Below the pieces are notes generated by a model. It ran no database searches and was not told the DNA's origin. It worked only from the letters and a program-made list of their open reading frames with translations. DNA of 5,665 nucleotides from an uncultured Ignavibacteriales bacterium (GTDB lineage Bacteria; Bacteroidota; Ignavibacteria; Ignavibacteriales; Ignavibacteriaceae): NCBI GenBank assembly GCA_913053915.1, contig CAJXGP010000166.1, positions 1 to 5,665 on the forward strand, read 5' to 3'. A program made the position numbers and the translations under genes. Of this stretch, positions 1 to 3,899 are shown piece by piece (the first letter of the stretch is position 1; every line of letters starts with the position of its first letter).

Positions 1-230
1 TTCTATCCAACCCCCTAAAGTTATTCTATTCCATCCCCTTACCGAGTACAAAATCAATTGGTTCTCCTCTTTTATAGGAGAATCGAATTCCTTTCCGTTG
101 GTTAAGTAACCTGTAATTTACCTCTGCCTCCATTCCCATTTTTGCTCGCTCCCCTTTACCTTTTTTCAAGATAATATAAAAGCCCGCTTGAGGTTATTAT
201 TGTATCATTCTTAGTAGTTAATTTTTGCCC
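1..230 (-). pseudogene. FKBP-type peptidyl-prolyl isomerase remnant, frameshifted, continues off left edge
   Basis: Read on the - strand, three frames in succession give pieces of one FKBP domain. The first, around 181-222, reads NDTIITSSGLLYY, like the stretch that opens the domain (usually 'TPSGLYY'). The second, from about 178 down to 29, reads through FYIILKKGKGERAK and EAEVNYRLLN to YKRGEPIDFVLGKGM, then stops at TAG (26-28). This matches the FKBP pattern of G-x-G-x-x-A, V-x-Y, F-x-x-S-Y, RG-x-P and F-x-LG-x-G. The third, within 1-22, reads ITLGGWIE, like the 'VIxGWxEG' stretch that follows in intact FKBPs. Two frame breaks and an in-frame stop mean it cannot make an intact enzyme. The best single open piece is 26-139 (37 residues from ATG). 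Intact members catalyse cis-trans isomerisation of prolyl bonds, often in the periplasm. The family match is by eye. A degraded host gene is the likeliest reading. Confidence 0.6.
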
Positions 231-687
231 ACATATAGAACCTTTTGTAAATAAGACGATAGTTATTAATATGTGCATATTTTTTATTATATATCTTTTT
301 AAAGAAATTTAAAAAATAAGGTGGAAAGATAAACAATAGTATCCAAATTATCTCAATAATAATTTTTTACTATAAAATATTTGCTTAAAGTATTTGATAT
401 CATTCGGGGAAAAATCGGCTAGATAATATTTTGATGTGCAGGAAAAGATAGTATAATTTCTAATCGATCCGGTTAGATACCTTATTTTAACAAATGATAA
501 AAATTTATTATGATTATTTAATGTGATTGCTCTAATTTTTCTAATTTCCAATCAAACAACAATTCACAATAATCTGTACAACAAACCATTTGAAAATCAG
601 TTTGCTTTACTTCCCGTCTCGATTAGAATGACAGTCTGCAGTGGAAATAGCGTTGAGTTAAATATTCTAAGTTTTATGCAAATATTT
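231..687. other. AT-rich gene-poor stretch
   Basis: No convincing intact gene is visible in either strand. Open frames here are short and full of the codons expected by chance in very AT-rich DNA. The only piece with protein-like character is the - strand frame at 348-551, listed separately. I see no clear promoter or terminator. Confidence 0.5.
348..551 (-). pseudogene. possible LytTR-like DNA-binding domain fragment (weak)
   Basis: A 67-residue - strand frame starts at TTG directly after a TGA stop and has no clear ribosome-binding site. Residues about 24-54 read IRYLTGSIRNYTIF, then KYYLADFSPNDIKYF. This resembles the core of LytTR response-regulator output domains: a beta strand with I-x-Y-L, the 'gNYt' motif, a 'k-Y-l' strand, then a helix. 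The expected closing segment (F-x-R-x-H-x-S and an I-V-N strand) is missing, and no receiver domain lies upstream. If the likeness is real, this is a dead fragment of a two-component regulator. It may equally be a chance open frame in AT-rich sequence. Confidence 0.2.
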
Positions 688-782
688 TCGGACTGCAGAG
701 TAGTCCGATTTAGAATAACTCCGCATGAAATGTAGAATCATTAGACTAGCCCAAAACCGATAACTACGAATGCAGTTGAAAT
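688..782 (-). repeat. three-hairpin intergenic element, left copy (inverted)
   Basis: Read on the - strand, this copy has the same order of parts as the element at 812-902. First comes an imperfect hairpin starting ATTTCAACTGC (762-777 on +, AACT/AGTT arms with one mismatch). A linker of about 25 nt follows, then the block TCTA-ATTTCAT-GAGTTATTC, then a strong hairpin with arms TCGGACT and AGTCCGA (688-694 and 702-708 on +). The middle hairpin is largely lost in this copy. The shared blocks ATTTCAT, AGTTATTC and GGACTAC place the two copies as members of one family in opposite orientation. Confidence 0.6.
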
Positions 783-811
783 AAAAAACGTTCGATGCTG
801 TGAAAATATTT

Positions 812-902
812 ATTTGAACTGCGTTGCAGTTCTTGTCTTTTCCTTTGTTCGGGTCTATGGATTTCATCCATAGTTATTCAACTTGGACTACATTCGTAGT
901 CC
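812..902 (+). repeat. three-hairpin intergenic element, right copy
   Basis: Three perfect hairpins lie in 91 nt. GAACTGC/GCAGTTC is at 816-822 and 826-832 with a 3-nt loop. CTATGGAT/ATCCATAG is at 855-862 and 866-873 with a 3-nt loop, followed by TTATTC. GGACTAC/GTAGTCC is at 885-891 and 896-902 with a 4-nt loop. No thymine run follows, so this is not an ordinary terminator. The layout recalls REP/REPIN-type intergenic palindromes, some of which are moved by Y1 (IS200-like) transposases; no transposase is present in the window. Confidence 0.65.
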
Positions 903-947
903 TAATGCTTAGTTCTACAAATCATACATTTTATTATTTTATTCATG

Positions 948-961
948 AGTTCGATTAAAAC
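948..961. repeat. CRISPR repeat remnant (half repeat)
   Basis: These 14 nt (AGTTCGATTAAAAC) match exactly one end of the 30-nt repeat of the array at 1174-1335. The other half, expected at 932-947, is unrecognisable. It lies 17 nt from a second remnant at 979-998. Together they suggest the decayed distal end of the array. Confidence 0.55.
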
Positions 962-978
962 TGAATTCGGAATTAAAA

Positions 979-998
979 ATTTCAATTCTATAATAGTT
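979..998. repeat. CRISPR repeat remnant (other half)
   Basis: Positions 980-998 (TTTCAATTCTATAATAGTT) match 19 consecutive bases of the array repeat. Position 979 is A where the repeat has G. Identity breaks sharply at 999, where an 8-bp inverted repeat arm (TCCCGACA) begins. Confidence 0.6.
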
Positions 999-1090
999 TC
1001 CCGACATTGTTAACAACTATTTTATTATCAACTATCCAATATATTTTTTACCGGTAACATATTTATATTTTCTTCTAAATCGTGTCGGGA
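999..1090. repeat. 92-bp segment bounded by 8-bp inverted repeats
   Basis: TCCCGACA at 999-1006 is exactly complementary to TGTCGGGA at 1083-1090. The left arm begins at the very base where the CRISPR repeat remnant at 979-998 breaks off. No target duplication is visible, and the missing half repeat does not resume after 1090. It could be a small insertion or a chance stem. It does not code for a protein. Confidence 0.3.
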
Positions 1091-1147
1091 CAAGCTTACA
1101 TTCTCAAAAGTTGAAAAATATGTTTCTCCAATTGAAACAATCTTAAA

Positions 1148-1176
1148 AATTAGTGCCAATTCGTGAAATTCGTGTC
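1148..1176. repeat. short AATT[A/C]GTG tandem repeat
   Basis: Three near-tandem units of 9-10 nt, each built on AATTAGTG or AATTCGTG, start at 1148, 1158 and 1167. The last runs straight into the degenerate CRISPR repeat at 1174. Its role is unknown. Confidence 0.45.
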
Positions 1177-1335
1177 TCAATTCTAATATAGTTCGATTAA
1201 AACGCTATAACTGGGTGGTTTTCAGGTCAGACAGGAAGGTTTCAATTCTATAATAGTTCGATTAAAACTCAAAAGATGATTTTAATGAATTTATTAATTA
1301 TCTTAGTTTCAATTCTATAATAGTTCGATTAAAAC
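1174..1335 (-). CRISPR. orphan mini-CRISPR array, 3 repeats and 2 spacers
   Basis: Two identical 30-nt repeats lie at 1239-1268 and 1306-1335. A third at 1174-1203 differs at three positions (3, 13 and 14). The spacers are 35 nt (1204-1238) and 37 nt (1269-1305). On the + strand the repeat starts GTTTCAATTC and ends TTCGATTAAAAC. On the - strand it ends in ATTGAAAC, the 8-nt 5' handle typical of type I-B and type III crRNAs, so transcription is inferred to be on the - strand. Repeat decay on the left (1174 copy, remnants at 948-998) fits the trailer lying there and the leader lying to the right of 1335. No cas gene is in the window. Neither spacer matches the phage genes shown here by eye. 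Any crRNA would need Cas6 and effector proteins supplied from elsewhere. Confidence 0.9.
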
Positions 1336-1562
1336 CAAACAAATAAACGATATTGTATTACCTTTCTGAAAAGGTGTTGTTTGATTACCTGGTGAAGTGG
1401 TTTTGTGATTCATTTCCACGAAGTAGCCAGGTGTTTTTTTGTACTTTTCAAATCCCATACTTTTCATAACAAAACAAAAATTTATTAAATTATTTTTTTG
1501 TAAATTCATTTTCCGAATGTGTAAGAACATTCTTTATTTGCAATTTACAGGAATAATATCCT
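1336..1562. promoter_or_regulatory. gap between array and terS: possible CRISPR leader (-) and terS leader (+)
   Basis: The 227-nt gap has no convincing gene. Its left part holds a 6-bp hairpin (ACCTTT/AAAGGT, 1360-1375) and the terminator-like structure at 1387-1440. Its right part, from about 1465, is very AT-rich and could act as the leader of the - strand array or the promoter region of the + strand packaging genes. I could not pick out a convincing -35/-10 pair. AGGA at 1549-1552, 10 nt before the ATG at 1563, is a plausible terS ribosome-binding site. Confidence 0.35.
1387..1440 (+). terminator. rho-independent terminator-like hairpin
   Basis: The outer stem pairs ACCTGG (1387-1392) with CCAGGT (1427-1432). 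An inner stem pairs GTGG (1397-1400) with CCAC (1416-1419). A G and seven T (1434-1440) follow directly. The orientation would end + strand transcripts arriving from the left before terS. It could insulate the packaging genes, or end an antisense transcript through the CRISPR array. Confidence 0.55.
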
Positions 1563-2249
1563 ATGACAAACAAGACCAAGACCAAAGCAAAGCCCAAACC
1601 AAAGAGGAAAGTAAAAGTAAAGACCAAAACGAAAGTTGGAAAAATACATTCAAAGGTATTCCCAAAGTGGACAGGTGGAGATGTTACCGATGATAATATT
1701 GAAGATTTCCTAAAAGTATTTCCCGAACATTATCGGAAATTTTGTGATTACTATCTTCTTACTTTTAACGGCTTAAAATCATATCAAAAGATATTTCCTA
1801 CATGTAAGCGTAACACTGCCAAAGCACAAGCCTCCAGATTGTTAAAAGTTGAGAAGCTCCAATTCTATTTAGATTATCGTGCTCGCAAGTTTGCAGATGA
1901 AATGGATATAACACGTGAAAAGTTAATGCACGATCTCGTTGTGATTAAACAACGTTGTATGCAGAAAGTCCCGGTAAAAGAAAAAATAGATGGAGAATGG
2001 GTAGAGACCGGAGAGTGGGTATTTGATGCATCCAACTCATTGAAGGCGACGGATATGCAAGGAAAAGAGTTGGGTATGTTTAGGAACATTGTGCAGCTGG
2101 ACAATATGAATGCTTCAACACACATAGTGTTCCACTATATTGTTCCTGAGATTAAACCCATAGATATTGCAACGAAAAATGTTGAAAGAGAAATCTCGGA
2201 ACAAATAGAACAATATATTATTGATCGCAAAAAGAACAAATTAAAATGA
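1563..2249 (+). CDS. terS: phage terminase small subunit (Terminase_2-like)
   Basis: TerS binds the phage packaging site and hands the DNA to the large subunit. The protein has 228 residues. Residues about 53-110 (FPEHYRKFCDYYL, FNGLKSYQKIFP, NTAKAQASRLL) fit the helix-turn-helix of the Terminase_2 family: F-x-x-x-Y-L, N-G-x-x-A/S-Y, A-x-x-x-A-S-R-L-L. After it come the usual long helix (DITREKLMHDL, 115-125) and the oligomerisation segment ending in LGMF (170-173). The start ATG has AGGA 10 nt upstream. The stop overlaps the next ATG as ATGA (2246-2249), which points to translational coupling with terL. The N-terminus is odd: lysine occupies every even position from 4 to 24, interleaved with T, A, P, R and V. 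That tail is likely disordered and DNA-contacting. The identification rests on motifs and the position before terL. Confidence 0.85.
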   Translation: MTNKTKTKAKPKPKRKVKVKTKTKVGKIHSKVFPKWTGGDVTDDNIEDFLKVFPEHYRKFCDYYLLTFNGLKSYQKIFPTCKRNTAKAQASRLLKVEKLQFYLDYRARKFADEMDITREKLMHDLVVIKQRCMQKVPVKEKIDGEWVETGEWVFDASNSLKATDMQGKELGMFRNIVQLDNMNASTHIVFHYIVPEIKPIDIATKNVEREISEQIEQYIIDRKKNKLK

Positions 2250-2422
2250 ATTTTGATATTTCAAATACACATAGATTTGAATACACAATCGATAATCCTT
2301 TATGTTATACTACCCCTAAAAAAGTAAATATGAGAAAGCTGAGTTTGGATTGGCTGCATATCAACACCCCTCTTATCGAGGCGTTATCTTCCGTAGGAAA
2401 ACCACGCAACTGCAAAAGATGA
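2246..2422 (+). CDS. N-terminal piece of terL, out of frame with the body
   Basis: This 58-codon frame starts in an ATGA overlap with terS. Its first 24 residues (MNFDISNTHRFEYTIDNP, then LCYTTP) are the right length and position for a TerL N-terminus ahead of the P-loop. The rest (KKVNMRK and onward) is a shadow of the terL body, which continues one base back (-1) in the frame that is open from 2320. A -1 shift anywhere in 2320-2422 would join them, and a run of six A then G at 2318-2324 sits at the start of that zone. Without a shift this is only a short leader peptide. Its translation could also feed reinitiation at the downstream TTG. Confidence 0.5.
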   Translation: MNFDISNTHRFEYTIDNPLCYTTPKKVNMRKLSLDWLHINTPLIEALSSVGKPRNCKR

Positions 2423-3705
2423 TTGATTTAGGAAAATCTTTATATTTTCCATTAGGGGCAAGATTCGTATTACAAAGGAAAGGAGAACCCGGGGCATCCT
2501 TTACCTTTCCTTCCGGTGCACAAATATTTTTATGTCATTTAGAAAATAAAGATGATATGGAAAATCATCAGGGTTTAGAATATCAATATATAGGATTTGA
2601 TGAACTCACTCAATTTCTACTTTCACAATACTTGTATTTATTCTCACGGTGTAGGGGAATAGTAGTTAACGACGGAATAAACTTACCTTGCCGAATAAGA
2701 TCAACCTCAAACCCCACTGGTGTGGGTCTGGTTTGGGTTCGCAAGCGGTTTATAAAAAATGGTAGTTGGAAAGTTCAACCAGGTAAAACACATTTCTTTA
2801 TTGCTGACCCTGACGTTGAAAATATTGAAGACAATCCGACTGGTATTCAAGTTACCCCGGATCATCCTCAATTTATTTATTCAAAATCAAGAACATTTAT
2901 TCCCGGATTTATTTCTGAGAATAAAATATTAATGTCGATGGATCCTGGATATGTTTCAAACATTATGCAAATGGGAAAGAAAATGGAGCGTGCACTTCTT
3001 AAAGGTGATTGGGATGCCTTTGGCGGTGATTTCTTTGATGAGTTCTACCGAAAAACTATGGTAATCAAACCGTTTGCTATCCCGAAAAGCTGGCAATTAA
3101 TCGGATGTAATGATCCTGGTTGGTCTTCGCCGAACGCCTTTCAACTTATTGCACGGGATCACAACGATAATATTTACACACTATTTACTTATTATGTTAA
3201 AAAGAGAGACCCGGAGAAACACGCACAAAATATATATAAGATAATCAAGAATTTTCCCTATACAAATGGTAGGATGCCTGATTTTATTGTTTCCGGTAGA
3301 GATGCATTTTCAAAGAAAGATAAATTTTCCGTCAAAAGAACGGACAAAACTTACGCAGATATATTTCAAGAGAACAATCTCTTTCTCCAAGAAGCCGTAA
3401 CGGATAGAATATTAGGTTGGTGGGCAATGAAACTATATATGCATAATCAGAAATACTTTTTGTTTGCACGTTTTAACGAAAATCTAATTGATGAAATAAC
3501 AGCCGCACAGCACGATGATAATCACCCGGAGGAATTGAAAGGATGTGGTAATGATCCTCAAGTACCCGACCACGCACTTGATTGTAATCGATATGGAATA
3601 ATGGCATTACCGGCACCTTTTGCAACAGGACAAGAAGATTTGCCCGAATGGGCATTAAAGAAATGGGGTAAAAAGAAGAAGATTTATTCTGTAATGGGAG
3701 CTTAA
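2350..3705 (+). CDS. terL: phage terminase large subunit, ATPase and nuclease, lacking a visible Walker A
   Basis: TerL is the packaging motor. It uses ATP to push DNA through the portal and cuts the concatemer. The open frame gives 451 residues from TTG 2350; the frame is open from 2320 (KSKYEKAEFGLAAYQHP). After YRGVIFRR come FTFPSGAQIFLCHLE (51-65), Walker B and its catalytic acid in YIGFDELTQF (D84, E85), and the coupling motif STSNPTG (118-124). The nuclease domain shows acidic residues D255 (CNDPGW), D318 (SGRDAF), and D407 and D411 (VPDHALDCNRY). These are as expected for an active RNase H-like fold. The P-loop should lie immediately before AEFGLAAYQHP. There the sequence has no glycine and the N-terminus is in another frame. 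TTG is the only usable early start; GAGAAAG 11 nt before it is a possible ribosome-binding site. Family identity is certain; whether the motor works is not. Confidence 0.93.
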   Translation: MAAYQHPSYRGVIFRRKTTQLQKMIDLGKSLYFPLGARFVLQRKGEPGASFTFPSGAQIFLCHLENKDDMENHQGLEYQYIGFDELTQFLLSQYLYLFSRCRGIVVNDGINLPCRIRSTSNPTGVGLVWVRKRFIKNGSWKVQPGKTHFFIADPDVENIEDNPTGIQVTPDHPQFIYSKSRTFIPGFISENKILMSMDPGYVSNIMQMGKKMERALLKGDWDAFGGDFFDEFYRKTMVIKPFAIPKSWQLIGCNDPGWSSPNAFQLIARDHNDNIYTLFTYYVKKRDPEKHAQNIYKIIKNFPYTNGRMPDFIVSGRDAFSKKDKFSVKRTDKTYADIFQENNLFLQEAVTDRILGWWAMKLYMHNQKYFLFARFNENLIDEITAAQHDDNHPEELKGCGNDPQVPDHALDCNRYGIMALPAPFATGQEDLPEWALKKWGKKKKIYSVMGA

Positions 3706-3899
3706 ATTCACACCTATTTGTCAAGACAATATTCTTAATCCACTTGACACAAACAAAAAAATTTGTTAATTAGGAATCAAAATTAAGATTATTTGGGAAT
3801 AATATCCCCTTCTTTATGATGTAATCTTAGATTACTGTTCTTATTCCTTCTACCTGGATAGATGAAAATTAATATTATATTAATTATCCAGAAGGATGT
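3706..3899 (+). promoter_or_regulatory. structured terL-portal intergenic region
   Basis: These 194 nt hold several pairings. TGTCAAG (3719-3725) pairs with CTTGACA (3743-3749), which overlaps a -35-like TTGACA at 3744-3749; no good -10 follows. AACAAA (3752-3757) pairs with TTTGTT (3762-3767). GGGA (3795-3798) pairs with TCCC (3805-3808). GTAATCT/AGATTAC at 3821-3835 is a near-perfect palindrome with one central base. TAAGATTA (3784-3791) can instead pair with TAATCTTA (3822-3829), and GGAATAA (3796-3802) with TTATTCC (3841-3847). These pairings exclude one another. No + strand hairpin with a T-run is present, so there is no ordinary terminator between the genes. Confidence 0.45.
3846..3896 (+). 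promoter_or_regulatory. hairpin covering the portal ribosome-binding site
   Basis: CTGGATA (3854-3860) pairs with TATCCAG (3885-3891). Inside, AATTAATAT (3867-3875) can pair with ATATTAATT (3877-3885). Outside, CCTT (3846-3849) can pair with AAGG (3892-3895), the core of the Shine-Dalgarno stretch GAAGGA (3891-3896) that precedes the portal ATG at only 3 nt. Folding would therefore hide the ribosome-binding site. This suggests translational control of the portal, by inference only. Confidence 0.45.

Noticed and set aside
523..735. A 70-residue + strand open frame
   Set aside because: It lies across the left hairpin element and AT-rich DNA, shows no motif, and has no ribosome-binding site.
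667..867. A 66-residue - strand open frame across the hairpin elements
   Set aside because: The sequence is fully explained by the inverted three-hairpin repeats, and the peptide shows no recognisable domain.
1121..1139. A further CRISPR repeat in the reverse direction at TGTTTC...GAAACA (contains ATTGAAAC)
   Set aside because: Only the 8-nt end matches; the remaining 22 nt do not, and it forms its own small hairpin.
1204..1305. Self-targeting spacers against the phage genes in this window
   Set aside because: By eye only a short, imperfect likeness was found (around 4685 in the portal gene, about 11 nt). That is below what chance allows.
1315..1530. A 71-residue - strand open frame between the array and terS
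   Set aside because: It ends inside a CRISPR repeat, has no ribosome-binding site I can see, and its middle is explained by the two arms of the terminator-like hairpin.
2318..2324. Classical X XXY YYZ -1 frameshift heptamer in terL
   Set aside because: In the upstream frame the phasing is T AAA AAA, which pairs poorly in the P-site after slipping. Even with a shift, no glycine P-loop is produced. It is kept only as one possible explanation and not called as a programmed site.
3744..3772. Sigma70 promoter from TTGACA at 3744-3749
   Set aside because: At 17-nt spacing the -10 position (TAATTA) is poor. The TTGACA is also one arm of a hairpin with TGTCAAG at 3719-3725.
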